A stretch of DNA of 64,000 bases from the NCBI GenBank assembly GCA_963808815.1, contig CAWEGI010000001.1:62001-126000 (forward strand), given 5' to 3'. Origin of the DNA: DATBLE01 sp963808815 (GTDB taxonomy: Bacteria; Actinomycetota; Thermoleophilia; Gaiellales; Gaiellaceae). Below, in pieces: positions 53,361-62,840 of this stretch; positions within the stretch are counted from its first letter, which is position 1, and the number at the start of each line of letters is the position of its first letter. The notes below the pieces were generated by a model. It was not told where the DNA came from. It saw only the letters and a program-made list of their open reading frames with translations, and searched no databases. Made by a program: the position numbers and the translations under genes.

Positions 53361-54518
53361 ATGGCGATCGCCGCTGGGAGAGTAGGTGCCGGGATTCGCT
53401 CCGAGTTCCCGATCTTCGCGCACACGACGTACCTGAACTCCTGCTCGCAGGGTGCGCTCTCGCACCGGGTGCGGGCGGCGTACGAGGAGTACCTCGCGGG
53501 CTGGGACGAGAACGGGGCGGAATGGGGCGTCTGGGTGGAGCGCGCCGACGCAGCCCGCGCGGCGTTCGCCCGGTTGCTACACGCAGAGCCGTCCGAGCTC
53601 GCCGTCACGACCTCGGTGACCCAGGGGGTCTCCGGCATCGTCTCCGCCCTCGACCTCCGCGCTCGTCCGAGGATCGTGATCAGCGAGTACGAGTTCCCCA
53701 CCGTCGGCCAGATCGCGCACGCGCAGGAGCTACGGGGCGCGGAGGTCGTCCACGTCCGGCCGGAGGCCGACGGCTCGATCCCGGCCGAGCGCTTCGCCGA
53801 GGCGATCGACGAGCGGACGGCGCTCGTCTGCTGCACGACCGTCTCGTACCGCACCGGCCACCGCCACGACGTCGCCGCGATTGCCCGGCTCGCCCACGAC
53901 CAGGGCGCCCTCTGCCTCGCAGACTCGTACCAGGCCGTCGGCGCGGTCGACTTCGACGCGCACGCGCTCGGGGTCGATTTCGCCACGGGCGGGACGGTCA
54001 AGTACCTGCTCGGATCGTCTGGGCTCGGGTTCCTCTACGTCCGCTCTGGGCTGCTGCCCAGCCTGCTCCCGACCCAGACGGGCTGGTTCGCCGACGAGGA
54101 CATCTTCCGAATGGACATCTCGGACTACTCGCCGGCCCGCGACGCCCGCCGCTTCGACGCCGGCACGCCGCCGGTGCCGAACATCTACGCCGGGCTCGCC
54201 GGCATGTCGCTGATCGAGGAGGCCGGCACGGCCGCGATCGAGGACCACGTCGCCGGGCTCGCCGGCCGCCTGATCGACGGCCTCGAGGAGCTCGGCGCGG
54301 TCGTCGCGACGCCGCGTGATCCCACCCGCCGCGGCCCGCTCGTCTGCGTCCGTTCGACGGACGTCCGCGCGCTGGTCGACACGCTCGCCGACGAGCGGAT
54401 CACCTGCTCCGAACGCGACGCGAACCTGCGCATCTCGCTCCACCTCTACAACATCGAGGACGACGTAGACCAAGTGCTCGACGCGCTCCGCCGGAATCGC
54501 AGGCTGCTCGCGCATTAG
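53361..54518 (+). CDS. Aminotransferase class V-fold PLP-dependent enzyme (second copy)
   Basis: A 385-residue homologue of the enzyme at 2632-3783. 'EFPIFAHTTYLNSCSQGALSHRVR', 'ALCLADSYQAVGAVDFDAHALGVDFATGGTVKYLLGSSGLGFLYVR' (PLP Asp and Lys) and 'NLRISLHLYNIEDDVDQVLDAL' are family segments. ATG 53361 is chosen because it follows the palindrome and begins family sequence. It lies between the liv transporter and the Mo-hydroxylase genes and may act on an intermediate of the same pathway; substrate unknown. Confidence 0.85.
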   Translation: MAIAAGRVGAGIRSEFPIFAHTTYLNSCSQGALSHRVRAAYEEYLAGWDENGAEWGVWVERADAARAAFARLLHAEPSELAVTTSVTQGVSGIVSALDLRARPRIVISEYEFPTVGQIAHAQELRGAEVVHVRPEADGSIPAERFAEAIDERTALVCCTTVSYRTGHRHDVAAIARLAHDQGALCLADSYQAVGAVDFDAHALGVDFATGGTVKYLLGSSGLGFLYVRSGLLPSLLPTQTGWFADEDIFRMDISDYSPARDARRFDAGTPPVPNIYAGLAGMSLIEEAGTAAIEDHVAGLAGRLIDGLEELGAVVATPRDPTRRGPLVCVRSTDVRALVDTLADERITCSERDANLRISLHLYNIEDDVDQVLDALRRNRRLLAH

Positions 54519-54529
54519 ACTCGCTCTCG

Positions 54530-55331
54530 ATGCTGCTGCGAGAGCTCGATTACGCACGCCCGGATTCCGTGGACGAGGCGGTGAAGCTGCTGGCGGCGCG
54601 CGAGGATGCACGGGCGCTCGCCGGCGGGCAGAGCCTCGTGAACGTGATGAAGACGCGGGTGGCATCGCCCGAGCTGGTAGTCGACCTGAACGGGATCGAC
54701 GCGCTCCGCGGGATCGCGAACGAGAGCGGCACCCTGACGATCGGCGCGATGACCACGTACGCCGCGATCGTCGACTCGCCCGAGGTGGCCGACGCACGGC
54801 CGATCCTCGCCGAGGTCGCGCGCACGATCGCCGACGTCCAGGTGAGAAACCGCGGGACGATCGGCGGGAACATCTGCTCGAGCGACCCGACCAACCACTT
54901 TCCGCCGCTGCTCGCCGCGCTCGGCGCCGAGCTGACCATCCGCAGCTCGGACGGCGAGCGCACCGTGACCACCGAGTGAGTTCTTCGAGGGCGTGTTCGC
55001 GACCGCGGTCCACCCGGGGGAGCTCCTGACGTCGATCCGGATCCCGGCCAAGGGCGACGCCCGTGACGGCTGGGCGAGCGCGACGCTCGGCAAGGACGGA
55101 ACCGGCATCGTCAGCGTCGCCGCCACCATCGCAGACGGCAATGCGCGCATCGCCATCGGCTGCGTCGCGGCCACGCCTGTCGTCCTCACCGCCAGCGCCG
55201 ACGAGACGGCGGTCGCCGATGCCGTCAAGAGCGCCGACCTCGATCCCCCGGGCGACGTCCATGCCTCCGCCGACTACCGCCGCCATCTCGCCGCCGTGCT
55301 CGCCGCCCGCGCTGTCAGGGACGCGGCGTGA
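54530..55331 (+). CDS. Mo-hydroxylase FAD-binding subunit (CoxM/XdhB-like), frameshifted
   Basis: Corrected, 266 residues. 'LDYARPDSVDEAVKLLAAREDARALAGGQSLVNVMKTRVASPELVVDLN' is the N-terminal FAD site (AGGQS), and 'VARTIADVQVRNRGTIGGNICSSDPTNHFPPLL' the second FAD motif (TIGGN). An extra base near 54977 ends the frame early after 'RTVTTE'; the C-terminal domain resumes as 'EFFEGVFATAVHPGELLTSIRIP' (267 codons in all). Slightly shorter than the usual 280-290. It passes electrons from the iron-sulfur subunit to an acceptor. Confidence 0.9.
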
Positions 55332-55795
55332 GCGACCACACGATCGCGGTCACCGTCAACGGCGAGCGCTACGAGCGCGAGGTCGAAGCGCGCAAGCTGC
55401 TCGTCCACTTCATCCGCGACGACCTCGACCTGACCGGCACGCACGTCGGCTGCGACACGGGCAACTGCGGCGCCTGCACCGTCCTCCTCGACGGCACGGC
55501 CGTGAAGAGCTGCATGCTGCTCGCCCCGCAGGCGGACGGCGCCGAGATCACCACCGTCGAGGGACTCGCCGGAGACGAGGGCGAGCTGACACCGCTCCAG
55601 CAGGCCTTCCACGAGCACCACGGGCTCCAGTGCGGGTACTGCACGCCCGGGATGCTGATGAGCGCGACCTACCTGCTCTCCCACACGCCGCAGCCGACGG
55701 AGGACGAGATCCGGCGCGCGATCCAGGGCAACATCTGCCGCTGCACCGGCTACGTGAACATCGTCAAGTCGATCCAGGCAGTGTCGGCGCAATGA
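55328..55795 (+). CDS. Mo-hydroxylase 2Fe-2S subunit (CoxS/XdhC-like)
   Basis: A 155-residue small subunit. The plant-type cluster is bound by 'GCDTGNCGACTVLLDG' with 'VKSC', and the second cluster by 'CGYCTPGMLMSATYLL' and 'GNICRCTGYVNIVKSI'. Normal length. GTG 55328 overlaps the FAD-subunit stop (GTGA). Confidence 0.96.
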   Translation: MSDHTIAVTVNGERYEREVEARKLLVHFIRDDLDLTGTHVGCDTGNCGACTVLLDGTAVKSCMLLAPQADGAEITTVEGLAGDEGELTPLQQAFHEHHGLQCGYCTPGMLMSATYLLSHTPQPTEDEIRRAIQGNICRCTGYVNIVKSIQAVSAQ

Positions 55796-58272
55796 CCGAG
55801 ACAGCGCACGAGACCCGGGTCGAGCTCGAGGTCGGATACGCCTCCGGCAAGTCCGTCCCGCGCAAGGAGGACGGTCGGCTCGTCCAGGGCCAGGGCGTGT
55901 TCGCAGACGACGTCAAGCGGCACGGGATGGGGTACGTGCACTTCGTCCGCTCGCCGTACGCCCACGCGCGGATCGTCTCGGTCGACGTCTCCGCCGCCGA
56001 GGCGCTCGACGGCGTCTACGGCACGCTGACGCCGGACGAGGTGGCGGAGCTGACCGACCCGTTCTTCGAGCTGACCACGCCGCCGGGCAGCGAGATCAAG
56101 GACTACGCGCTCGCGGTCGGCCGCGTCCGCCACATCGGCGAGCCGGTGGTCGCCGTGGTCGCCGAGACGAGGGAGCGCGCCCGTGACGCCGCCGACCTGG
56201 TGGAGGTCGAGTACGAGCCGCTGGACGTGATCGTCGATGCCCGCAAGGCGCAGGACGACGGCGCCCCCCTGCTCCACGACGACGCCGGCACGAACGTCGT
56301 CTGGTCGGGCACGTTCGACTGGGGCGACGTCGACGGCGCGCTGAAAGCTGCCGACCGCATCGTGAAGATCGAGGAGCTCCACTTCGACCGCTTCTCCTCC
56401 ACCCCGCTCGAGTGCTCGGCCGCGCTGGTCGAGCACGATCGCGGCACAGGCCAGTTCACGCTGCACTGCAACCACCAGATGCCCGGCGTGGCGGCGATCT
56501 GGATGGGCCCTGCGCTGCGCGTGCCGCTCGACAAGCTCCGCTTCGTCACCCAGGACATCGGCGGCGGTTTCGGGAACAAGATCACGACGCACACGTATCT
56601 GACCGCGTGCTGCCTGCTCGCCCGCAAGCTGAAGCGGCCGATCCAGTGGACGGAGTGGCGCACCGACCAGCACACGGCGAACGCGCACGGGAACGAGCGC
56701 TGGTTCCACGACATCGAGGTCGCCGTCCAGAACGACGGCACGATGCTCGGCTTCAAGGTGAAGGCGCTGGACGACTGCGGAGCCTTCCCGCGCTACGAGC
56801 CGCTCGGCTGCATCATCTGGGCTCAGGTCACGCCGGGCCTGTACCGCTGGCGCAACATCCGCGTCGACTTCACGCAGGTCGTGACCAACAAGAGCCCGGT
56901 GGCGCCGAACCGCGGCTACTCGCGCATGCAGCAGCTCTGGCTGACCGAGCGGATCTGCGACCTCGTCGCCCACGAGCTCGGGCTCGACCCGGTCGAGGTG
57001 CGCAAGAAGAACTACGTCCGTTCGGACGAGATGCCGTACGAGACGCCGAACGGCTGCGTCTACGACTCCGGCGACTACGCGCGCTGCCTGGACATCGCGC
57101 TCGAGCTGATCGACTACGACGCCGTCCGCGAGCGCCAACGAGAATCGACAGAGCGGAACGAGAACGGGAAGCTGATCGGGATCGGGATCGGCTCGACGCT
57201 CGATTCGGGCACGAACAACTTCGGCCAGTCGATGCTGCTCAACCCGGAGCTCCAGTTCTCCGGGAACAACGAGGTGGCGACGATCAAGCTCGACATCTTC
57301 GGCGAGATCGTGCTCACGATCGGCACCGTCCCCCAGGGGCAGGGCCACGAAACGGTCGCCTCGCAGGTGGCCGCCGACATCCTCGGCGTCTCGCCCGATC
57401 AGATCCATGTCCGGCCGGGCCACGACTCGTACTGGAACTCCCACGCCGGCTTCTCCGGGACCTACGCAAGCCAGTTCGCAGTCACCGGGCTCGAGGCGGT
57501 GAAGGGCGCGGCCGAGAAGCTGAGCCTGGAGATCCGCCGCCTCGCGGGCGGCGTGCTCGGCGGCGCCGACCCCGACGACGTCGTTCTCGAGGGCGGCTTC
57601 GCGAAGCGCAAGGACAACCCCGAGGCGGCGCTGCCGTTCATGGCCTGCGGCGCGATCATCAACGCGAACAATGCGGCGATCCCACCCGAGCTCCGGGACA
57701 TCACGCTCAACTGCCGCTACGTCTACGTGCCGCCGTTCGAGCTGCCCGACCTGGAGCGCAAATTCGGCAATCTGACGCTGACCTACGCGACCCAGATCCA
57801 CGCCTGCGTGATCGAGATCGACCCGGAGACGGGCGAGGTCGAGCTCGCCGACTACGCCGCTGTCGACGACTGCGGTATCAGGATCCACCCGCAGATCGTC
57901 GAGGGCCAGGTGCACGGCGCCACGGTGCACGCGATCGGCGCCGCCCTGTACGAGACGTTCGCCTACGACGAGTACGGGCAGCTGCTGACGTCCAACTTCT
58001 ACGACTACCACGTCCCCCACGCGCTCGACGTGCCGGAGATCAAGACCGGGCACATCGAGAGCCCCTCGCCGTTCTCGTCCCTCGGCACGAAGGGGATGGG
58101 CGAGGGCGGCGGCGCCGCGATCCACGCGATCTGCGCGGCGATCCAGGACGCCCTGCGCGCCGCGGGCTCACCGGCGGTGGTCAACGACTCGTTCAACCCG
58201 CCCGAGCGGGTCTGGCGCATGCTCCAGACCCCGGAGGAGACGGCGGCTCTCGTGGAGGTAACCACTCAGTGA
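55792..58272 (+). CDS. Mo-hydroxylase molybdopterin-binding large subunit (xanthine dehydrogenase/CoxL family)
   Basis: An 826-residue large subunit. 'VPRKEDGRLVQGQGVFADDV' is the N-terminal hammerhead entry, 'TQDIGGGFGNK' (near 257) and 'GTKGMGEGGGAAIHA' (catalytic Glu near 769) bind the molybdenum cofactor, and 'GTVPQGQGHETVASQVAADILG' is the Q-G-Q-G-H loop. At the position of the CO-dehydrogenase active loop (CSFR in form I, GAGR in form II) it has 'APNRGYSRMQQ', so it is probably not a CO dehydrogenase and oxidises an unknown, perhaps N-heterocyclic, substrate. ATG 55792 overlaps the 2Fe-2S gene stop. Confidence 0.93.
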   Translation: MTETAHETRVELEVGYASGKSVPRKEDGRLVQGQGVFADDVKRHGMGYVHFVRSPYAHARIVSVDVSAAEALDGVYGTLTPDEVAELTDPFFELTTPPGSEIKDYALAVGRVRHIGEPVVAVVAETRERARDAADLVEVEYEPLDVIVDARKAQDDGAPLLHDDAGTNVVWSGTFDWGDVDGALKAADRIVKIEELHFDRFSSTPLECSAALVEHDRGTGQFTLHCNHQMPGVAAIWMGPALRVPLDKLRFVTQDIGGGFGNKITTHTYLTACCLLARKLKRPIQWTEWRTDQHTANAHGNERWFHDIEVAVQNDGTMLGFKVKALDDCGAFPRYEPLGCIIWAQVTPGLYRWRNIRVDFTQVVTNKSPVAPNRGYSRMQQLWLTERICDLVAHELGLDPVEVRKKNYVRSDEMPYETPNGCVYDSGDYARCLDIALELIDYDAVRERQRESTERNENGKLIGIGIGSTLDSGTNNFGQSMLLNPELQFSGNNEVATIKLDIFGEIVLTIGTVPQGQGHETVASQVAADILGVSPDQIHVRPGHDSYWNSHAGFSGTYASQFAVTGLEAVKGAAEKLSLEIRRLAGGVLGGADPDDVVLEGGFAKRKDNPEAALPFMACGAIINANNAAIPPELRDITLNCRYVYVPPFELPDLERKFGNLTLTYATQIHACVIEIDPETGEVELADYAAVDDCGIRIHPQIVEGQVHGATVHAIGAALYETFAYDEYGQLLTSNFYDYHVPHALDVPEIKTGHIESPSPFSSLGTKGMGEGGGAAIHAICAAIQDALRAAGSPAVVNDSFNPPERVWRMLQTPEETAALVEVTTQ

Positions 58273-58808
58273 AAGTCGAAGGCACGAAGGAGTTCGACGC
58301 CCCGGCCCAGCTCGTCTGGGACGTCCTGAACGACCCGTCCAAGATGGCCAAGCTGCTCCCCGGCGTGGAGAGCTTCGAGATTCAGGACGACCGGCACTGG
58401 AAGGCGTCGGTGAAGATCCCGCTCGGCATGGGCGGGCTGAAGCTGAACTTCAGTTTCGAGAAGCTCGAGGAGCGGCCGATCGAGTACGCCAAGCTCGCCT
58501 CGAAGGGCCAGGGCGTCGGCGCGATCGTCGCCATGGAGACCGAGTTCAACCTGAAGGCCGAGGGCGAGCGGACACATATGGACTGGGTCGCCGACGTCCG
58601 CGTCGCCGGCCCGATCGGGAGCATGGGCCAGCGGGTCTTCCAGCCGATCGTCAACCAGCAGGTCGGGAACGTCCTGAACGCCCTCGAGGCGCAGGTGATG
58701 GAGGCGAAGGGTGGCGGTTCGAGCGGCGCCAAGGAGGGCATCCACGCCGCGTCGCCCGAGGCGTACTCGTCCGAACCCGAGGGGCCGACGCACTCCGCGG
58801 ACGACTGA
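58269..58808 (+). CDS. CoxG-like SRPBCC protein (CO dehydrogenase subunit G family)
   Basis: A 179-residue START/SRPBCC fold protein. 'VEGTKEFDAPAQLVWDVLNDPSKMAKLLPGVESFEI' is the CoxG entry, and 'GPIGSMGQRVFQPIVNQQVGNVLNALEAQV' the conserved C-terminal helix. A low-complexity tail of about 30 residues lacks the membrane helix seen in some CoxG. In CO dehydrogenases the homologue helps place the enzyme at the membrane and passes electrons to quinone. GTG 58269 overlaps the large-subunit stop (GTGA). Confidence 0.9.
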   Translation: MKVEGTKEFDAPAQLVWDVLNDPSKMAKLLPGVESFEIQDDRHWKASVKIPLGMGGLKLNFSFEKLEERPIEYAKLASKGQGVGAIVAMETEFNLKAEGERTHMDWVADVRVAGPIGSMGQRVFQPIVNQQVGNVLNALEAQVMEAKGGGSSGAKEGIHAASPEAYSSEPEGPTHSADD

Positions 58809-59044
58809 CCCGGGCTTGGCGCGGGCTCCGCCTCCTGACGCCTGCCTACGGCGCGGCCGTCGTCGTTGCGCTCGCGCTTCGAACCTGACCGAGCAGCTCG
58901 GCCAGGCCAACGCGGAGAAGAATCTCGTTCGGGCCCTGCAGAGCGAAAGCCAGGTGGCGGGGTGGATCGAGCGGGCGAAGGGGCTCGATCGCGCCGTCCA
59001 CCACTAGCGGTCGCGGCGCCGCCGGCCGCTGCCGGCGTCGCCGC
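58809..59044. other. Intergenic region without a supported gene
   Basis: Short frames cross it on both strands, including a 52-codon minus frame from GTG 59004 ('EILLRVGLAELLGQVR'), but none has a ribosome-binding site or family resemblance. The G+C-rich end (59010-59040) has GCCGGC-type dyads that could serve as a terminator for the CoxG operon or the convergent dodecin gene. Confidence 0.4.
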
Positions 59045-59244
59045 TCACTCGAGCACGAACGAGATTCGCAGCGTCACGCGATACGCCGAGACCGACCCGT
59101 TCTCGACGTCGACCTTCTGCTCCGACACCCAGGCGCCCCTGATGTTCTGAGGGTCTCACCGCTCTTCTCGATGCCGGTGCGAACCGCGTCCTCGAAGCTC
59201 TCTGGAGAGCTCGCCGTCACCTCGATCACCTTTGCAACTGGCAT
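59045..59244 (-). CDS. Dodecin, frameshifted
   Basis: Corrected, a 66-residue flavin-storage protein that forms dodecamers. 'VAKVIEVTASSPESFEDAVRTGIEKSGETLR' is the N-terminal half. A missing base near 59143-59147 shifts to the frame with 'NIRGAWVSEQKVDVENGSVSAYRVTLRISFVLE', where the Trp and Gln contact flavin. Adding one base gives 67 codons, the usual size. ATG 59244 has an AGGA site upstream. It lies among flavoenzyme genes and could buffer FMN/riboflavin. Confidence 0.82.
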
Positions 59245-59355
59245 CACGTCCTCCCTTCCGGGCTGGTTCGAACAGCGACGTCGGGAATCGTCTGCCCGCC
59301 GGGCGAGAAATGCAACCCGGGCGGGCGAGCGGCTCTCGCCCACTAGGATCGCACC

Positions 59356-60399
59356 GTGCCTCTTCCCTTCCGGATCGGCGTCATGCAGCTGACGATGGAG
59401 CCGCTCGAGGAGATCCTCGAGCACGCCCGCGCGATGGACGGGGGCGGCTTCGACACGATCTGGCTCGCCGAGGCCTATCCGTGGTGGCGGAAGCACTCGA
59501 TGGAGGCCCGCTCGTCGACCGCGTTGTCGGCGCTCGTCGCCCGGGAGACCGAGCGGCTCGCGGTCGGCTGGGGAATCATCTCGCCGTTCACGCGGCACCC
59601 GATCCAGATCGCGATGGAGGCGCGGGTGACGCAGGAGGCCGCGGGCCCGGACCGGTTCTACCTCGGGCTCGGCGTCTCGAAGATCTTCATGCGCCACGCG
59701 GCGATCGACTCGAAGCCGGTGGCAGCGATGAAGGAGGCCGCCGAGATCGTCCGGGGCGTGCTCGGCGGCGAGGCCGTGGACGTCGAGGGCAAGGTCTTCT
59801 CGGCGCACGTGCCCGCGTTGAAGGACGACGCGGACGCGCCACGGTGGGAGGTGCCGCTCTATTTCGCCGGGACGGGGCCGATGATGCTGCGCGCCGCGGC
59901 GCAGGCGGCTGACGGGCTGCTCACCGCCTCGATCACGACGCCGGCGTTCGTCCGCTACGTCCGCGGCGAGCTGGAGAAGGCCGGCCGCGATCCCGACGAG
60001 ATCGACCTCGGCTGCACGATCGTCGCCTCGATCGACGAGGACCGCGACCAGGGCCGCGACGGCGCGCGCGAGATCGCGGCCATGTACCTGGCGAACAAGG
60101 TGCAAAACATCCAGGCCGCCGCCGACACGCTGCTCCAGTGTGCCGGCCTGACCCAGGAGGAGATCCGCCCGGTCGCGGAGGCGATGGAGCAGGGCGGGCG
60201 CCTGGCCGCGAAGGCGGCGGTCACCGACGAGATTCTCGACAAGTGCAAGCCCATCGCCGGCACGCCCGAGGACTGCATCGCCGCGATCCACGAGTACCGT
60301 GAGGCCGGTTGCACGCACGTGATGCTCGAGCTCTGGGGAGAAGACAGGATCGGTCAGCTGGCACGTTTCAGCCGTGAGGTCCTGCCGCACGTAAGGTGA
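59356..60399 (+). CDS. LLM-class (luciferase-like) flavin or F420-dependent oxidoreductase
   Basis: A 347-residue TIM-barrel oxidoreductase. 'RIGVMQLTMEPLEEILEHARAMDGGGFDTIWLAEAYPWW' opens the fold, 'RLAVGWGIISPFTRHPIQIAMEA' gives the family R-H-P segment, 'RFYLGLGVSKIF' and 'PLYFAGTGPMMLRAAAQAADGLL' follow. The pattern is close to F420-dependent methylene-H4MPT reductase-like proteins, so F420 is likely but not proven. GTG 59356. It overlaps the next gene (GTGA) and begins the catabolic chain. Confidence 0.88.
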   Translation: MPLPFRIGVMQLTMEPLEEILEHARAMDGGGFDTIWLAEAYPWWRKHSMEARSSTALSALVARETERLAVGWGIISPFTRHPIQIAMEARVTQEAAGPDRFYLGLGVSKIFMRHAAIDSKPVAAMKEAAEIVRGVLGGEAVDVEGKVFSAHVPALKDDADAPRWEVPLYFAGTGPMMLRAAAQAADGLLTASITTPAFVRYVRGELEKAGRDPDEIDLGCTIVASIDEDRDQGRDGAREIAAMYLANKVQNIQAAADTLLQCAGLTQEEIRPVAEAMEQGGRLAAKAAVTDEILDKCKPIAGTPEDCIAAIHEYREAGCTHVMLELWGEDRIGQLARFSREVLPHVR

Positions 60400-61589
60400 G
60401 ACAGGGCCTCTCGGTCGGCATCATCGGCGGCGGCATCGGAGGCCTCACAGCTGCGCTGTCGCTGCAGCGGAGCGGGTTCGACGTCCAGGTCTACGAGCAG
60501 GCGCGGGAGTTCGGCGAGGTCGGCGCCGGTATCCAGGTCAGCCCCAACGCGTCGCGGATCCTGCACCGGCTTGGACTGGCCGACGCACTCGCCGGCATGG
60601 GTGTGCGGCCGCTGGCGTGGCGTCAGCGGCGCTGGGACGACGGCCGGACGCTCCTGCACACGCCCCTGGGAGACACCGTCGTCGACGCGTTCGGGTTCCC
60701 CCACTACCAGACCCACCGCGCCGACCTGCTCGCCACCCTGGTGCGCACGCTCCCGCCTGAACGGCTCCACGTCGGGCACCGGCTCACCTCCTTCGTCGAC
60801 CACGGCGACCGCGTCGCGCTCGAGTTCGAGAACGACTCGACGGTCGAGGTCGATGTGCTCGTCGGCGCGGACGGGATCCACTCGACCGTTCAGCGACTCC
60901 TCTCCGGCGAGCAGAGCCCGCGCTTCACCGGCTGCATCGCCTACCGCGGCCTGATCCCCGCGGAGCGGGTGGCCGATCTCGAGATCCCGGTCGAGTCGCA
61001 GGTCTGGATGGGGCCGGGCAGGCATTTCGTCCATTACTACGTGCAGGAGGAACGGCTGCTGAACTGGGTCGCCCTCCTCGAGCAGGACACATGGCAGCGC
61101 GAGTCCTGGACCGACCGCGGTGAGGTCGCCGACGCGCTCGCCGCCTACGAGGGCTGGCATCCGCAAATCAGGCGGATCCTCGAGAGCGTCGACGAGACTT
61201 TCATCTGGGCCCTGTTCGACCGTGCCCCGCTGGAAGGCTGGTCCCAGGGCAGAGCGACGCTGCTCGGTGACGCGTGCCACCCCATGCTTCCGTTCATGGC
61301 GCAGGGGGCAGCGCAGGCGATCGAGGACGGCGCCGCGCTGACCGCCTGTCTCACCGAGACGACCGACGTGGAGGCGGCGTTGCGGCTGTACGAGTCGGTG
61401 CGCCTGCCGCGCGCGTCGAAGATCCAGTCGATGTCGGCGCAGAACATGGTCCGCTTCCACCTGCCGGACGGCCCCGAGCAGGAGGAGCGCGACCGGCAGA
61501 TGGCGACCCAGTCCACCGACTGGTCGATCAACGCGGTCGCGTGGATCTACGGGCACGACGCCGGAATCGTCGGCGAGCTCGACCACTAG
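60396..61589 (+). CDS. FAD-dependent aromatic monooxygenase (salicylate hydroxylase-like)
   Basis: A 397-residue class A flavin monooxygenase. 'GIIGGGIGGLTAALSLQRSGFDVQVYEQ' binds FAD, 'GAGIQVSPNASRILHRLGL' is typical of the salicylate/6-hydroxynicotinate hydroxylase group, 'LVGADGIHSTVQRLL' is the DG motif, and 'RATLLGDACHPMLPFMAQGAAQAIEDGAAL' the GD motif. It hydroxylates an aromatic or heteroaromatic acid using NAD(P)H and oxygen. GTG 60396 overlaps the LLM gene stop. Confidence 0.92.
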   Translation: MRQGLSVGIIGGGIGGLTAALSLQRSGFDVQVYEQAREFGEVGAGIQVSPNASRILHRLGLADALAGMGVRPLAWRQRRWDDGRTLLHTPLGDTVVDAFGFPHYQTHRADLLATLVRTLPPERLHVGHRLTSFVDHGDRVALEFENDSTVEVDVLVGADGIHSTVQRLLSGEQSPRFTGCIAYRGLIPAERVADLEIPVESQVWMGPGRHFVHYYVQEERLLNWVALLEQDTWQRESWTDRGEVADALAAYEGWHPQIRRILESVDETFIWALFDRAPLEGWSQGRATLLGDACHPMLPFMAQGAAQAIEDGAALTACLTETTDVEAALRLYESVRLPRASKIQSMSAQNMVRFHLPDGPEQEERDRQMATQSTDWSINAVAWIYGHDAGIVGELDH

Positions 61590-61601
61590 TATCAGGCGGC
61601 C

Positions 61602-62840
61602 ATGCAGATGAAGCGGAGCTCGGGCCTCCAGGTCGACCGGCGCAGCCTCGTCGAGACGGCGAGCGCCATGGTCGACATCCCCAGCCCGACGGGGTCGGAG
61701 CAGGCGATGGCCGAGCACATCGCCGGTCTGTTCCACGACATGGGGCTCCAGGTGCAGTGGCAGGAGGTCGAGGACGGCCGGCCCAACGTGATCGGAACGT
61801 GGCGGGGCGCAGGCGGGGGCAAGACGCTGATGTTCAACGGTCACATGGACACCTCGTACTCGGGGCACGAGCCCTGGCTGGCCGGTCACCGCGGTTTCCG
61901 GCCCGAGGCGCGTGTGGAGGGTGACTACCTGTTCGGTCTCGGGATCTCGAACATGAAGGGCGCGCTCGCCTGCTACGTCGAAGCCGTTCGCGCACTCCAG
62001 GCGGCGAACGTGCGGCTGAAGGGCGACGTGCTGATCGCCGCGGTCGTCGGCGAGATCGAAAAGACGCAGTGGGGCGAGGAGTTCCGCGGCAAGGAGTACC
62101 GCGGCTACGCAGCCGGGTCGCGCCACCTGGTCTCGCACGGGGGCGTTGCCGACATGTGCGTGCTCGGCGAGCCGACCGAGCAGCGGATCGTGCTCGGGCA
62201 CTACGGCTCGATCTGGATGCGGCTCACGACACGCGGCCCGTTCGTGCACACCGCATTCAGCGGCGGCCGCTCGGAGGAGAACTCGATCCTGCGCATGCGT
62301 GCCGTCCTCGACGCGGTGCAGGAGTGGATCCCCGAATGGCAGGCGCGCACCTCCTACGGCGACAAGCCCGGAGTGGTCAACGTCGGGTCGATCCGCGGCG
62401 GCTTCCCCTGGCGGGTGTCGCGGACGCCGGAGCGCACGTCGCTCTTCCTCGACGTGCGTGTGCCCCCGACGATGCCGATGGCGGAGGCGCGCGCCGCGCT
62501 CGGCGACTGGGTGCGCACGCTGCAGGAGCGCTTCCCCGACTTCGGGCTCGACTGGGAGATCTACGTGTCGGCGCCCGGCGCCGAGATCGAGGAGGGTCAC
62601 GAGCTCGTCCGCGCGATCGACGAGTCGCATGCGGAGGTGTACGGCTCCGCCCCCGACCGCGACACGGTGCGCTGGTTCTCTGACGCGAGCGTTCTCACCC
62701 GCTACGGGATCCCGACCGTGAACTACGGCACGTCCAGCGGACTGCCCGGCGCCGACGGCGAGAACCTGGAGATCCGCGGGCTGGTCGACACGGCCCGCGT
62801 GTATGCGTTGACCGCGCAGCGGGTCTGCGGGGTCGCGTGA
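61602..62840 (+). CDS. M20-family metallohydrolase (ArgE/DapE-like)
   Basis: A 412-residue amidohydrolase of the M20 type. The first metal His is in 'LMFNGHMDTSYSGHEPW', the bridging position is 'GLGISNMKGALACY' (Asn where many have Asp), Glu residues are in 'VVGEIEKTQWGEEF' and 'VLGEPTEQRIVLGHYG', and the dimerisation domain is 'VLGHYGSIWMRLTTRGPFVHTAF'. It probably cuts an amide or carbamoyl bond of a pathway intermediate. ATG 61602; a GTGA overlap joins it to the redoxin gene. Confidence 0.88.
   Translation: MQMKRSSGLQVDRRSLVETASAMVDIPSPTGSEQAMAEHIAGLFHDMGLQVQWQEVEDGRPNVIGTWRGAGGGKTLMFNGHMDTSYSGHEPWLAGHRGFRPEARVEGDYLFGLGISNMKGALACYVEAVRALQAANVRLKGDVLIAAVVGEIEKTQWGEEFRGKEYRGYAAGSRHLVSHGGVADMCVLGEPTEQRIVLGHYGSIWMRLTTRGPFVHTAFSGGRSEENSILRMRAVLDAVQEWIPEWQARTSYGDKPGVVNVGSIRGGFPWRVSRTPERTSLFLDVRVPPTMPMAEARAALGDWVRTLQERFPDFGLDWEIYVSAPGAEIEEGHELVRAIDESHAEVYGSAPDRDTVRWFSDASVLTRYGIPTVNYGTSSGLPGADGENLEIRGLVDTARVYALTAQRVCGVA

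Noticed and set aside
55328..58808. Aerobic CO dehydrogenase (coxMSL) as such
   Set aside because: The large-subunit active loop lacks the form I CSFR and the form II GAGR motifs, so CO oxidation is not supported despite the CoxG homologue.
58846..59004. 52-codon minus-strand gene between coxG and dodecin
   Set aside because: It has a plausible composition but no ribosome-binding site, family match or conserved feature, and an equally open plus-strand frame overlaps it.
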